A program made the translations under genes and the position numbers. From assembly GCA_946481465.1 (NCBI GenBank), contig CAMLOC010000022.1, forward strand, positions 1 to 14,472: DNA of 14,472 nt. The letters are read 5' to 3'. Position 1 is the first letter of the stretch. Each line of letters opens with the position of its first letter. Under the pieces are notes generated by a model. It saw only the letters and a list, made by a program, of their open reading frames with translations, ran no database searches and was not told the DNA's origin. This document shows positions 1 through 9,493 of this stretch, one piece after another. Origin of the DNA: an uncultured Shinella sp. Lineage in GTDB: Bacteria; Pseudomonadota; Alphaproteobacteria; Rhizobiales; Rhizobiaceae.

Positions 1-1067
1 GTCGACAGCGCGGCGGCCTGGGCGGTCGAAAGCGTCGCCATGTCGAGACCCGAGGCCTGACGCGCGCTCAACGCGCCGATCTGCGTTGTCGTCAGCCCGC
101 TGACCTGATCGGACGACAGGACGGCCAGCTGGGCGGGCTTGAGCGCGGCGAGCTGAACCGTCGTCAGCGCGCCGACCTGCGCGCTGGAAAGGGCGGCGAT
201 GACGTCGGTTGTGAGGCGCGCGACCACTTGCGTCTTGATGCTGGCGATCTCATCGGTCGAAAACGTCTCGATATCCTCGGCCTCGAGGCCGGCAATGGCA
301 GTGGCCGAGAACGCCGCGATCTGGGTGCTCGTAAGGGCCGCCGTCTGCTCGGACGAAAGGGCCGCGATCTGAAGTGTCTTCAGCCCCGCGATGAAGGCCG
401 TCGACAGGGCTGCGGTCTGGGCGGTCGAAAGTGCCGTCACGTCGAAGCCCGATGCCTGGCGCACGGTCAGCGCAGCCATCTGGGCAGTGCTCAGCGCTTC
501 CACCTGATCAGGGGTGAAGGCGGAGATCTGGGCGACCGAAAGCGCAGCGACCTGCGCCGTCGTCAGCGCGGTGACCTGCTCGGCCGAAAGCCCGGCGATG
601 GCGTCCGTGGTGAGGGCCGGCACCGCCTTGGCACTGATCGCCGCGATCTCGTCGGTCGTGAAGGTCGCGATGTCTTCGGCCGACAGCGCATGGACGCCCC
701 TTACGGAAAAAGCGCCGATCTGCGCGCTCGAGAAGGCTTCGATCTGGCCGGCATCGAGAGCATCGATCTGCTGGGAATAGAGCGCGCTGGCCTGTCCGGT
801 GGTGAGCGCCTGGATATGCTGCGAGGAAAGGTAGGCCATCTGCTCGATCGTCAGCCCCCCGATGGCGCGCGACGACACCGCACTGATCTGCTGCGTGGTG
901 AACGCACCGACATAGCCTGCATCGATGCTTGCGACCTGGCGCGCGTTCAGGACACCGATCTGCTCGCTGCTGAGCGCAGCCACATCCTCTGCCGTCCATG
1001 CCTGGATCGCGGCCGTCGAGAGAGTTCGGATCTGGCTGGTGGAAAGCGAGGGGATGGTCGATGACAT
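1..1067 (-). CDS. Octapeptide-repeat protein, function unknown (3' end outside window)
   Basis: Reading leftwards from an ATG at 1067, an uninterrupted frame of 355 codons reaches the window edge without a stop. A good ribosome-binding site (GGAAGG, 6 nt before the ATG) supports the start. After seven residues (MSSTIPS) the protein is a continuous run of about 44 eight-residue units of the form L-[ST]-[TSA]-x-[QDE]-[IV]-x-[AG], for example LTTAQVAA and LSTAQMAA. Position 1 is Leu in about 31 units and otherwise mostly Phe or Ile. Two five-residue units (FDVTA, LDMAT; residues 208-212 and 341-345) break the phase and lie 133 residues apart, inside a larger repeat. There is no Cys, signal peptide or membrane segment in the visible part. 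The S/T-x-x-Q/E pattern is a classic helix N-cap, so short stacked helices are plausible (inference). I do not recognise a function. A large surface or secreted protein is one possibility, but the C-terminus is not visible. Confidence 0.88.
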   Translation of the reverse strand, partial: MSSTIPSLSTSQIRTLSTAAIQAWTAEDVAALSSEQIGVLNARQVASIDAGYVGAFTTQQISAVSSRAIGGLTIEQMAYLSSQHIQALTTGQASALYSQQIDALDAGQIEAFSSAQIGAFSVRGVHALSAEDIATFTTDEIAAISAKAVPALTTDAIAGLSAEQVTALTTAQVAALSVAQISAFTPDQVEALSTAQMAALTVRQASGFDVTALSTAQTAALSTAFIAGLKTLQIAALSSEQTAALTSTQIAAFSATAIAGLEAEDIETFSTDEIASIKTQVVARLTTDVIAALSSAQVGALTTVQLAALKPAQLAVLSSDQVSGLTTTQIGALSARQASGLDMATLSTAQAAALS

Positions 1068-2691
<1,624 letters not shown>

Positions 2692-2708
2692 GGCAGCCCG
2701 AACGAAAG

Positions 2709-2733
2709 AAGGCCCCGGACGAACCGGGGCCTT
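2709..2733 (-). terminator. Hairpin terminator between glf and the flagellin gene
   Basis: AAGGCCCCGG (2709-2718), a 5-nt loop, then CCGGGGCCTT (2724-2733) form a perfect 10-bp stem between two convergent genes. On the minus strand the stem is followed by a T-rich CTTTCG tract, so it should end flagellin transcription. On the plus strand it could also stop glf transcripts, although the T run is poorer there. Confidence 0.8.
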
Positions 2734-2766
2734 CCAGGAACCTCGCGAGGCTCGGCGATCTTCCGA

Positions 2767-3942
2767 TTAACGGAAGAGCGTGAGGATGCTTTCCGAGGCG
2801 GAGTTGGCGATCGACAGCGACTGGACGGCGAGCTGCTGCTGGGTCTGCAGGGCCTTCAGGCGGGTCGATTCCTCGTTCATGTCAGCATCGACCAGGCGGC
2901 CGACGCCCGAGTCGATCGAGTCGGTCAGAGCCGAGACGAACTCTTCCTGCAGATCGATGCGCATGCCGATCGAGCCGAGGTCGGCGGCCGCGCTGGTCAT
3001 CAGCGTCAGGGCGTCGTCGACCATCTGGATGAGCTGGTCGAGCTGGCCGCCCGTGGTGGTCGAGGTGATCGTCAGGTCGGAGACCGAAGCGGTGGTCACG
3101 GTGCCGGGCGCGGCCGAGGTGTCGACTGCCCACATCGTGGTGCCGTCGTCGAAGGCGACTTCCTGCGTGGCAACGCCGGACTGGTCGACAGCTTCCACCC
3201 AGACGTCGTCCGAAACCTTGACGTAGCTCAGGCCGCTCGCGCCGCCCGTAGCAGAATCGCCCGTGAAGACGGAGCCGGTGTCGGCGATAACGTCGTCGAT
3301 CGTGTAGGCCTGGACGGTGACGGCCGAAATGACGCCGCCGGTGTTGATGTTCAGCGTGATGCTGTCGTCTTCGATCGCCGTCTGGGTGTCGAGGATCGCG
3401 GTGTCGCCGACGGTGTCGAACAGAACCGACGACGTGCTGAGGTCGTAGTCGACCTTCTTGACCGAGACGTTGCCGGAAGCGTCACGAACGAAGGAGCCGA
3501 CGACGGTCTTCGTCACGGTGCCGCTGGAAAGGTCCGTCTGGAGCCAGTTCTCGCCGGAGAAGGACGCGGCTTCGGAAATGCTGATCAGCTGATCCTGAAG
3601 CTGGGTGATTTCTTCCTGGATCTTGTCCTTGTCGACACCGTCTTCGGTGGCGGCAACGAGCTTGGCCTTGATTTCCTTGACGACCTCGATGGCCGATTCC
3701 ATACCGGCATAGGCCGTGTCGACCTTGGCGGCGCCGAGACCGAGCGCGTCCTGGACGGAAGACAGAGCCGCGTTGTCCGAACGCATGGTCGTTGCGATCG
3801 ACCAATAAGCCGCGTTGTCGGAAGCCGAGCCGACGCGCAGGCCCGAAGAAATCCGGCTCTGGGTGTCTTCCATGCTGCTGGAGATGGAGCGCAGCGTGGA
3901 GAGGGCCGCCATGGCGTTGGTGTTGGTGAGGATGCTGGTCAT
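2767..3942 (-). CDS. Flagellin, filament subunit
   Basis: Structural protein polymerised outside the cell into the flagellar filament. The 391-residue product has a conserved N-terminal region (about 1-150, starting MTSILTNTNAMAAL) and a Ser/Thr/Asp-rich variable middle (about 150-300). The conserved C-terminal region runs from about 300 to the end, including LQTQQQLAVQSLSIAN and ending ESILTLFR. It has no cleavable signal peptide and no Cys, as expected for type III flagellar export. The start is firm: AAAGGGA lies 6 nt before the ATG. It resembles rhizobial FlaA-type flagellins, which form multigene sets, so I do not assign a letter. It lies 235 bp downstream of fliP on the same strand. The gap suggests its own promoter for high late expression, though no clear flagellar promoter was recognised. 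Confidence 0.95.
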   Translation of the reverse strand: MTSILTNTNAMAALSTLRSISSSMEDTQSRISSGLRVGSASDNAAYWSIATTMRSDNAALSSVQDALGLGAAKVDTAYAGMESAIEVVKEIKAKLVAATEDGVDKDKIQEEITQLQDQLISISEAASFSGENWLQTDLSSGTVTKTVVGSFVRDASGNVSVKKVDYDLSTSSVLFDTVGDTAILDTQTAIEDDSITLNINTGGVISAVTVQAYTIDDVIADTGSVFTGDSATGGASGLSYVKVSDDVWVEAVDQSGVATQEVAFDDGTTMWAVDTSAAPGTVTTASVSDLTITSTTTGGQLDQLIQMVDDALTLMTSAAADLGSIGMRIDLQEEFVSALTDSIDSGVGRLVDADMNEESTRLKALQTQQQLAVQSLSIANSASESILTLFR

Positions 3943-4094
3943 TGCCTGTCCCTTTGAACGAAATACTGATTGGGGACATACCGGGTCGGATTACCTACCG
4001 GTCACGGCGGTTCGGCGTCATGCCAACTCGGCTCCTCCAGCGTTCTGAAGGGATACCAAACCCGTCGTGTGGTGCAAAACTCGCAGCCATTTCT

Positions 4095-4114
4095 TGCCAA
4101 CATCTTAATTGGCA
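4095..4114. promoter_or_regulatory. Candidate operator upstream of flagellin
   Basis: TGCCAA (4095-4100), eight bases, then TTGGCA (4109-4114) form a perfect 6-bp inverted repeat about 150 bp before the flagellin ATG in the fliP-flagellin gap. The symmetry suits a dimeric DNA-binding protein. Rhizobial flagellar regulators (VisNR, Rem) are candidates only by context. It could be chance. Confidence 0.3.
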
Positions 4115-4177
4115 CCCGTGCGTCCGAATCATGCGCGAGCATGGTGAACGGGTCCTAAACTGGGATGGTTAATCGGG

Positions 4178-4924
4178 TCAGCTGAACGAGCGGACCAGGC
4201 TGCCGACGAGGAGGTTCCAGCCGTCGATGAGCACGAAGAACAGGATCTTGAAGGGCAGCGAGATCGAGGTCGGCGGCAGCATCATCATGCCCATAGCCAT
4301 GGTGATGGTGGCGACGATCAGGTCGATGACGAGGAAGGGCAGCACGACGAGGAAGCCGATCTCGAAGCCGCGGCGGATTTCCGAGATCATGAAGGCCGGG
4401 ATGACGACGCGCAGGTCCGCGACATTGTTCTCGACAACCGTCTGCCCGCGTTCCTCGGCGAGCGAGATGAAGAGTTCGAGGTCCTTGTCGCGGGTATTGG
4501 CGACCATGAACTCGCGGAAGGGCTCGGCGATGCGCCTGGCCGCCTCGGTCTCGTCGATCTGGTTGGCGACGAGCGGCTCGACGCCGTTCTGCCAGGCCCG
4601 GTCGAAGGTCGGCGCCATGACGTAGAAGGTCATGAACAGCGCAAGCGAGACGAGGATCATGTTCGAGGGCGTCGTGGCGAGGCCCATGCCGGAACGAAGG
4701 ATCGAGAAGGCGATGACGAAGCGCGGAAAGCTCGTCACCATGATGAGGATGCCGGGCGCCACCGACAGCACGGTGAGCAGGCCGAAGGTACGGATGATCC
4801 AGGAGGCGACCGACCCGTCGACCTGCGCATTGAGCAGATCGCCCGGCAGCTGCAACTGCTGCTGGGCGTAGGCAATGCCGGTCATCGCCATCATGGCGAC
4901 GAAGGTCAGAAGGGCTCGAATCAT
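4178..4924 (-). CDS. fliP: Flagellar type III export gate protein FliP
   Basis: Inner-membrane core subunit of the flagellar export gate, forming with FliQ and FliR the channel that passes rod, hook and filament proteins. The 248-residue product matches the family length. It has an N-terminal signal-like segment (MIRALLTFVAMMAMTGIAYA), a first membrane region around residues 45-65 and the signature stretch TSFPRFVIAFSILRSGMG. This is followed by TPSNMILVSLALFMTFYVMAP and two C-terminal membrane segments ending in LLVGSLVRSF. FliP proteins often have PPNQ where this one has TPSN. The ATG overlaps the fliL stop (ATGA), so translation is probably coupled. It is the last gene of the tight operon. 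fliQ and fliR do not follow, as is normal for rhizobia, where they lie elsewhere. Confidence 0.97.
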   Translation of the reverse strand: MIRALLTFVAMMAMTGIAYAQQQLQLPGDLLNAQVDGSVASWIIRTFGLLTVLSVAPGILIMVTSFPRFVIAFSILRSGMGLATTPSNMILVSLALFMTFYVMAPTFDRAWQNGVEPLVANQIDETEAARRIAEPFREFMVANTRDKDLELFISLAEERGQTVVENNVADLRVVIPAFMISEIRRGFEIGFLVVLPFLVIDLIVATITMAMGMMMLPPTSISLPFKILFFVLIDGWNLLVGSLVRSFS

Positions 4925-5439
4925 TCGATCACAAAGGTCCGGAACATGACGTTGGTTACGCGCCCTTCGGACCTGAGGTCAACCCGCTCCTGCAGGTCGT
5001 CCCGGAGATATTGGAACCCGCGCGGACCCTGCACCTGCTGGAGCGAGACCGTGCGCATGTAGGCAAGGATGTCCTGATGGATTTCCTCGGCGAGCTTGAC
5101 GTCCGGCACGCCCTTGAACATCAGCGCGACTTCGACGCGGATGCGGTTGTCGGAGGGATAGGCGAGGTTGCTGGTGATCGGATCGAGCAGCACGACGCCG
5201 TTCGCCTCGGTGGAGATGTGCGGCACTTCCTGCGCCGCCTCGCCTTCCGCGCCGCCCTCGCCGCCGGCATGCGCCGCCGCCACCTCTTCCGCCGGCTTTT
5301 CGGCGGGCGGCGGGGCAAGCATGTTGCCCACCAGCCAGCCGCCGCCGGCCGCCAGCAGCGTCAGCACGCCGATGGCCGCGATGGTGATGACCAGGGCCGG
5401 CTTCTTCTTTTCCGCGACGACCTCTTCTTCGTCCGCCAT
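4921..5439 (-). CDS. fliL: Flagellar basal-body protein FliL
   Basis: Single-pass inner-membrane protein next to the stators, known to influence torque and stator function. The 172-residue product has a charged cytoplasmic N-terminus (MADEEEVVAEKKK) and one membrane helix at about residues 16-38. An Ala/Glu/Gly-rich periplasmic linker follows (about 43-72), then the FliL domain containing NLAYPSDNRIRVEVALMFKG and ending VTNVMFRTFVIE. GGGAAG a few bases upstream supports the ATG at 5439. It follows flgH by 30 nt and overlaps fliP by 4 nt. Confidence 0.95.
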   Translation of the reverse strand: MADEEEVVAEKKKPALVITIAAIGVLTLLAAGGGWLVGNMLAPPPAEKPAEEVAAAHAGGEGGAEGEAAQEVPHISTEANGVVLLDPITSNLAYPSDNRIRVEVALMFKGVPDVKLAEEIHQDILAYMRTVSLQQVQGPRGFQYLRDDLQERVDLRSEGRVTNVMFRTFVIE

Positions 5440-5469
5440 ATTCGTCTTCCCGTATTGTCAGGACTTGGG

Positions 5470-6180
5470 TCAGATCGGCGAAAGCAGGTCGACGGCCTGC
5501 TGGCCCCACGGCGGCTGCTGCACGTCGGTCAGGCGGCCGCGACCGCCATAGGAGATGCGGGCTTCCGCGATGCGCTCGTAGGCGATCTGGTTGTCGGCAT
5601 CGACATCCTGCGGGCGCACGATGCCGGCGACGTTGAGGATGCGAAGCTCGTGGTTGACGCGCACCTCCTGCGAACCGCTGATCAGGAGGTTGCCGTTCTC
5701 GATAACCCCCGTGACCACGGCGGCGACGAGCAGGTTCAGCTTTTCCGAGCGTTCGGTCGTGCCGTCGCCCTTGGTGCTGGTCGAGGAGCCGTAGGTGAGG
5801 TCGGCTTCCGTGTCGACCTTGAAATTGTTGCCCGAGCCGCCGAAGCCGAGGTTCATGCCGCTCTTGTTGGTGCGCGAACGGTCGGTCTTGTTGTCGAAGG
5901 TGGCGCGATCGTTGACGCGGATGTTGACGGTCAGGATATCGCCGACCTTGAAGGCGCGCGAATCCTTGAAGAGCGCCGACTGCTGGTCGCTCCAGATCGA
6001 ATAGCCGGCAACCGCCGTGCGCGGCTGCTTGGGATACATGGCCATCTGCGGCGTTTCGGCATAGTTGAGGCCGCTGCCGATCGGGCTCATCGAGGGAGCC
6101 CGGCCGATTTCGTCGATGGCCTGGCTCGTGCAGCTCGACAGCGTGAGCGCCACGGCGAGCGCGGAGGCGGTCTTCTTCAT
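5470..6180 (-). CDS. flgH: Flagellar L-ring lipoprotein FlgH
   Basis: Outer-membrane lipoprotein that forms the L ring around the rod. The 236-residue product (E. coli 232) begins with a lipoprotein signal peptide ending in the lipobox LSSC, giving Cys17 as the acylated residue. The body has typical FlgH blocks: SIWSDQQSALFKDSRAFKVG, ILTVNIRVNDRATFDNKT, GVIENGNLLISGSQEVRVN and ILNVAGIVRPQDVDADN. The ATG overlaps the motE stop (ATGA). Export needs Sec and lipoprotein sorting to the outer membrane. Confidence 0.97.
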   Translation of the reverse strand: MKKTASALAVALTLSSCTSQAIDEIGRAPSMSPIGSGLNYAETPQMAMYPKQPRTAVAGYSIWSDQQSALFKDSRAFKVGDILTVNIRVNDRATFDNKTDRSRTNKSGMNLGFGGSGNNFKVDTEADLTYGSSTSTKGDGTTERSEKLNLLVAAVVTGVIENGNLLISGSQEVRVNHELRILNVAGIVRPQDVDADNQIAYERIAEARISYGGRGRLTDVQQPPWGQQAVDLLSPI

Positions 6181-6725
6181 GACGGGTCCTTTGCCTTTGA
6201 CGTATTCGGATCGCCCGCAATGGCGATGAGGCGGGTGAGCAGCGCGGCCTTGTCGGCCGGCATTTCCGCAAGGATGGTGCTCGACTGGCGCGGCGGCAGC
6301 TTCATCACGATCGCCGAAGCGATCTCGGGCGTGATCTCGGCAAGCTGCGCGGCCGCCGCATCGGGCTTCATCTTGCGGTAGATTTCCACGAGCCCGGCTT
6401 CCGCCGACTTGAGGAAATCGTTGCGGCGCTTCAGCCAGTCCTCATATTCGGCGCGACGGGTTTCCAGCGTCTTGATGCGCGCGTCTATGTCCTTCTGGAG
6501 GCCTTCCAGTTCCTGCTTCTGCAACAGGTAGCGCTGGTCGCGCGCCGCGTCCGCAATGTTGGTGCAGAATTCGCGGATCTCGTCGGCGGTCGCCTTGGTC
6601 GTCATGATGACCGGGCGCTCCTCGGCGAAGGCGCCGGGTATGGCCATGAGCACGAAGCCGGCCATCGGCAGCGCGAGCTTGCGCGCCAGCGTCTTCACGG
6701 CGGTGAGGGTCGAAACTGTGGTCAT
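6177..6725 (-). CDS. motE: Flagellar protein MotE, periplasmic chaperone for MotC
   Basis: In Sinorhizobium meliloti MotE is a periplasmic chaperone needed for stability of MotC, a rhizobial motor protein, and works as a disulfide-linked dimer. This 182-residue product has a signal peptide ending near PGAFA-EE (about residue 34). A single cysteine (Cys54, in REFCTNIAD) is suited to an intermolecular disulfide. A predicted coiled coil spans about 58-110 (QKQELEGLQKDIDARIKTLE). The C-terminal domain resembles the MgtE N-terminal fold (MKPDAAAAQLAEITPEIASA, KLPPRQSSTILAEMP). The true start is the ATG at 6725, overlapping the flgI stop by 4 nt. The same frame is open further upstream, but there it only shadows flgI. 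Neither MotC nor MotB is in the window. Confidence 0.93.
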   Translation of the reverse strand: MTTVSTLTAVKTLARKLALPMAGFVLMAIPGAFAEERPVIMTTKATADEIREFCTNIADAARDQRYLLQKQELEGLQKDIDARIKTLETRRAEYEDWLKRRNDFLKSAEAGLVEIYRKMKPDAAAAQLAEITPEIASAIVMKLPPRQSSTILAEMPADKAALLTRLIAIAGDPNTSKAKDPS

Positions 6726-7837
6726 TGCAGCACCAGTTCTGCCTGGAGGGCGCCCGCGGTCTTTATGCTCTGCAGGATGGAGATGATGCCATCCGGCTTG
6801 ACGCCGATGCTGTTGAGACCGGTGACCAGCGAGCGCAGGCTGGAGCCATCGAGCAGGGCGACCGTGCCGCCGTCCTGCTGGACGAGGATATCCGTGTTGG
6901 GCTCCACCGCCGTCTCGCCCCGGGAGAAGGGCTCCGGCTGCACGATCTTCGGCATCTCGTTGATCTGCACGGTGAGCGTGCCGTAGCTGACGGCGACGGG
7001 TGAGATGCGCACGTCCTGGCCGATGACGATCGTTCCCGTGCGCTCGTTGACGACGACGCGCGCGGGCGCATCGGTCTCGATGACGAGGTTCTCGATATCG
7101 GCCATCAGGCGGGAGAGATCCGCCATCTTCGGCTTGGAGACGTAGACCGACTGGGAATCGCGCGACTCGGCGATCGGCGCACCGTACTGCGCGGCCGCAT
7201 AACGGTTGATCGCATCGGCCATGCCGACCGAGGTGGAGAAGTCGGGATTGCGCAATTGCAGCACGAGGTCGGAGCTGTCCTTGAAGCGCGAAGGCAGTTC
7301 GCGCTCGATGATCGCGCCGTTCGGCACGCGGCCGGCCGTGGTGACGCCCTGCTGGACGCTCGCCGCCTCGCCGCCGGCGCTGACGCCGGTAACGACGATC
7401 GAGCCCTGCGCGACCGCGTAGATCTGGCCGTCGGCGCCGGAGAGCGACGTCATGACGAGCGTTCCGCCGCGCAGCGACGAGGCGTCGCCGAGCGAACCGA
7501 CGGTCACGTCGATGCGGCTGCCGGGGCTGGCGAAGGGCGGCAGGTTGGCGGTGACGAGCACCGCCGCAATGTTCTTGGCGCGCGTCTGGGTGCCGACCAT
7601 CGAGATGCCGAGATTCTGCAGCATCGCCCGCATCGACTGCTCGGTGAAGGGCGAGGAGCGCATGCTGTCGCCCGTGCCTTGGAGACCGACGACGAGGCCG
7701 TAGCCGATGAGCTGGTTGTCGCGGCCGGCCTGCAGCGAGGCCACGTCCTTGATGCGGGCCGCCGGCAAGGCCGGACCGACCGCCAGCATAAAGCAGGCGA
7801 GGACGGCGAGGGCGCGGGAGAAGAAGCGACCCATCAT
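6722..7837 (-). CDS. flgI: Flagellar P-ring protein FlgI
   Basis: Periplasmic protein that assembles into the P ring in the peptidoglycan layer, surrounding the rod. The 371-residue product (E. coli 365) has a Sec signal peptide, probably cleaved before ARIKDVASLQ. Family blocks include DNQLIGYGLVVGLQGTGD, AAVLVTANLPPFASPGSRID, VVNERTGTIVIGQDVRISPV and, near the end, LVTGLNSIGVKPDGIISIL. Two adjacent ATGs (7837, 7834) are possible; the first overlaps the flgA stop (ATGA) and is preferred for coupling. Its chaperone gene flgA is immediately upstream, a common pairing. Confidence 0.97.
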   Translation of the reverse strand: MMGRFFSRALAVLACFMLAVGPALPAARIKDVASLQAGRDNQLIGYGLVVGLQGTGDSMRSSPFTEQSMRAMLQNLGISMVGTQTRAKNIAAVLVTANLPPFASPGSRIDVTVGSLGDASSLRGGTLVMTSLSGADGQIYAVAQGSIVVTGVSAGGEAASVQQGVTTAGRVPNGAIIERELPSRFKDSSDLVLQLRNPDFSTSVGMADAINRYAAAQYGAPIAESRDSQSVYVSKPKMADLSRLMADIENLVIETDAPARVVVNERTGTIVIGQDVRISPVAVSYGTLTVQINEMPKIVQPEPFSRGETAVEPNTDILVQQDGGTVALLDGSSLRSLVTGLNSIGVKPDGIISILQSIKTAGALQAELVLQ

Positions 7838-8340
7838 TTCGCCACCACATGCACGGTTCCGTCGGCCATGACCGTGCCGGAGACGATCACACCGGTATCC
7901 TTGTTGCGGATCCGGATGAGTTCGCCGACGCCCGCATCCTGCAGAGGGGTGCCGCTGGCGCGGATGACGAGCGAGCCGTCGTCAAAGACCATCTGCACGG
8001 TCGAGCCGCGATTGACGAGGAAGGGTTCACGCAGGGCCGAGACGAGAATGACGCGACCCGGCAGCAGGGTGCGCTTGGTGACGAGCCCGTTGACGTCGGA
8101 AATGCTTTCGGCAAACCCCTTGACGATGTTCGGGTTGGTCACTTCCACCACTTCGAGCTGGCCCGCCTGGATCTCCTCGCCGGGATAGATGATGCGCTTG
8201 GGCACGACGGCGGTGCGCATATCGGCGAGAGCCGCGTCGGCCACGAGAAGACCGGCAAGCGCGGCGGGCACGACGAAGGCCGCGCGCCACCGGACCGACA
8301 GGGTCTTTCCACTCCGAAGAGCTGCTTTCAGGCGAAACAT
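7834..8340 (-). CDS. flgA: Flagellar P-ring assembly chaperone FlgA
   Basis: Periplasmic chaperone for P-ring assembly by FlgI. The product of about 168 residues is short compared with enterobacterial FlgA (219). It keeps the SAF-type region VVPKRIIYPGEEIQAGQLEVV and the C-terminal FlgA domain with NRGSTVQMVFDDGSLVIRAS and GELIRIRNKDTGVIVSGTV. An N-terminal signal peptide with a long basic n-region ends near ALA-DMR. Two ATGs lie in tandem at 8343 and 8340. GGGGA is 5 nt before the second and only 2 nt before the first, so I prefer 8340. It follows flgG by about 20 nt and overlaps flgI by 4 nt. Confidence 0.93.
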   Translation of the reverse strand: MFRLKAALRSGKTLSVRWRAAFVVPAALAGLLVADAALADMRTAVVPKRIIYPGEEIQAGQLEVVEVTNPNIVKGFAESISDVNGLVTKRTLLPGRVILVSALREPFLVNRGSTVQMVFDDGSLVIRASGTPLQDAGVGELIRIRNKDTGVIVSGTVMADGTVHVVAK

Positions 8341-8362
8341 CATGTTCCCCGCGTGTTGGGTG

Positions 8363-9145
8363 TTATCTCAGGTTCTTGCTGACCACGGCCGCCATTTCGT
8401 CCGCGGCCTGGATGATCTTGGAATTCATCTCATAAGCGCGCTGGGCGGAGATCAGGTCGGTGATTTCCTTGACCGGATCGACGTTGGAGGCTTCGAGATA
8501 GTTCTGCTGGATATAGGCGAAACCCGCTTCGTCCGGCGCGCCGACATTGGCCGGGCCCGACGCCGCGGTCTCGCGGAAGAGGTTTTCGCCGAGCGGCTCG
8601 AGGCCGGCTTCGTTGACGAAGTTCGCCAGCGTGATCTGGCCGAGTTCCTGCTGCTCGCCGGCGACGGTCGCATAGACCTGGCCGGACTTGCTGACGGTGA
8701 CTTCCGTCGCGTCCTGCGGCACGTTGATGCCGGGCACGACCGTATAGCCGTCGAGCGTGACCAGCTGGCCTTCGGCATTGGTGTTGAAGGCGCCGGCACG
8801 GGTATAGAGGGTCGAGCCGTCGGCCGCCTCGATCTGGAACCAGCCGCGGCCGATCAAGGCGAGGTCGAAGGAGTTGCCCGTGCTGGTCAGGCCACCCTGG
8901 AGATGCAGGTTGCGCACGGCGGCGGTCTTGACGCCGAGGCCGACGATGGCGCCCTCCGGCACGACCGCCTGGTTGGCGCGGTTCGGCACGCCGGCGGCGC
9001 GCTCGGTCTGGTAGAGAAGGTCGGAGAACTCGGCGCGGGCGCGCTTGAAGCCGGTCGTGTTGATGTTCGCGATGTTGTTCGCGATGACTTCAAGGTTGGT
9101 CTGCTGCGCGTTCATGCCGGTGGCGGCGATGGCAAGGGCTTTCAT
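8363..9145 (-). CDS. flgG: Flagellar distal rod protein FlgG
   Basis: Forms the distal rod that crosses the P and L rings; exported by the flagellar type III system without a cleaved signal. The 260-residue product has the same length as E. coli FlgG. It opens with the rod/hook motif [15 protein letters not shown] and [19 protein letters not shown], includes the FlgG-type segment [14 protein letters not shown], and ends with the conserved helix [25 protein letters not shown] lies 6 nt upstream of the ATG. It sits 9 nt downstream of fliE in the operon. The ring genes that enclose the distal rod follow directly. Confidence 0.98.
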   Translation of the reverse strand: MKALAIAATGMNAQQTNLEVIANNIANINTTGFKRARAEFSDLLYQTERAAGVPNRANQAVVPEGAIVGLGVKTAAVRNLHLQGGLTSTGNSFDLALIGRGWFQIEAADGSTLYTRAGAFNTNAEGQLVTLDGYTVVPGINVPQDATEVTVSKSGQVYATVAGEQQELGQITLANFVNEAGLEPLGENLFRETAASGPANVGAPDEAGFAYIQQNYLEASNVDPVKEITDLISAQRAYEMNSKIIQAADEMAAVVSKNLR

Positions 9146-9154
9146 GTCCGGTCC

Positions 9155-9493
9155 TCAGATCTGCATTCTTGCGACTTCGAGATAGGCGGTGACGACCTTG
9201 TCGCGGATGGCGATGGCGGTCTGCAGCGTCTGCTCGGCATTCATGACGGCATCGACCACTTCGCGGGTGGTCGCCTTGCCCTGGATGGCCTCGAAGGACT
9301 TGGTCTCGCTGAGCTTCAGCCGGTCGACCATGTCCGTCGCCATGTCGCCCATCACCTGCGCGAAGCTCATCTGGGTGCCCGTTCCCTGCACGGCGGCAGC
9401 GGAGGCGGAAACCGGATTGGACGTCTCGGTGGCGACGCCCGACAGGGCGTTGGTGGAGAAGAGCGAATTGACGCCCTTTACGCTTTCGATCAT
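9155..9493 (-). CDS. fliE: Flagellar hook-basal body protein FliE
   Basis: Small rod-base protein joining the MS ring and export gate to the proximal rod. The 112-residue product (E. coli 104) has the typical low-complexity N-terminal half and the conserved C-terminal helices: [60 protein letters not shown]. The ATG overlaps the flgC stop (ATGA), linking its synthesis to the rod proteins it joins. Confidence 0.96.
   Translation of the reverse strand: MIESVKGVNSLFSTNALSGVATETSNPVSASAAAVQGTGTQMSFAQVMGDMATDMVDRLKLSETKSFEAIQGKATTREVVDAVMNAEQTLQTAIAIRDKVVTAYLEVARMQI

Noticed and set aside
228..1064. Long plus-strand open frame rich in Arg, Gly and Asp opposite the repeat gene
   Set aside because: It is the antisense reading of the octapeptide array. 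Its apparent repeats mirror the minus-strand units, and the minus strand has the ribosome-binding site and the regular hydrophobic pattern.
1..1067. Similarity of units such as FTPDQVEA to the first helix of TAL-effector repeats (LTPDQVVAIA)
   Set aside because: The likeness is limited to a helix-capping word. The 34-residue period, the second helix and the variable diresidue of TAL repeats are all missing.
4130..4143. CATGC-GCGA-GCATG hairpin downstream of fliP as a terminator
   Set aside because: The stem has only five base pairs and no T run on the transcribed strand, so it is too weak to call.
5011..6381. Long plus-strand open frame opposite fliP, fliL, flgH and motE
   Set aside because: Antisense shadow produced by GC-rich third positions; the minus-strand genes are unambiguous family members.
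6726..7850. Upstream extension of the motE frame to 7850
   Set aside because: The extension is an out-of-frame reading of flgI. The motE ATG at 6725 follows directly in an ATGA overlap and is followed by a proper signal peptide.
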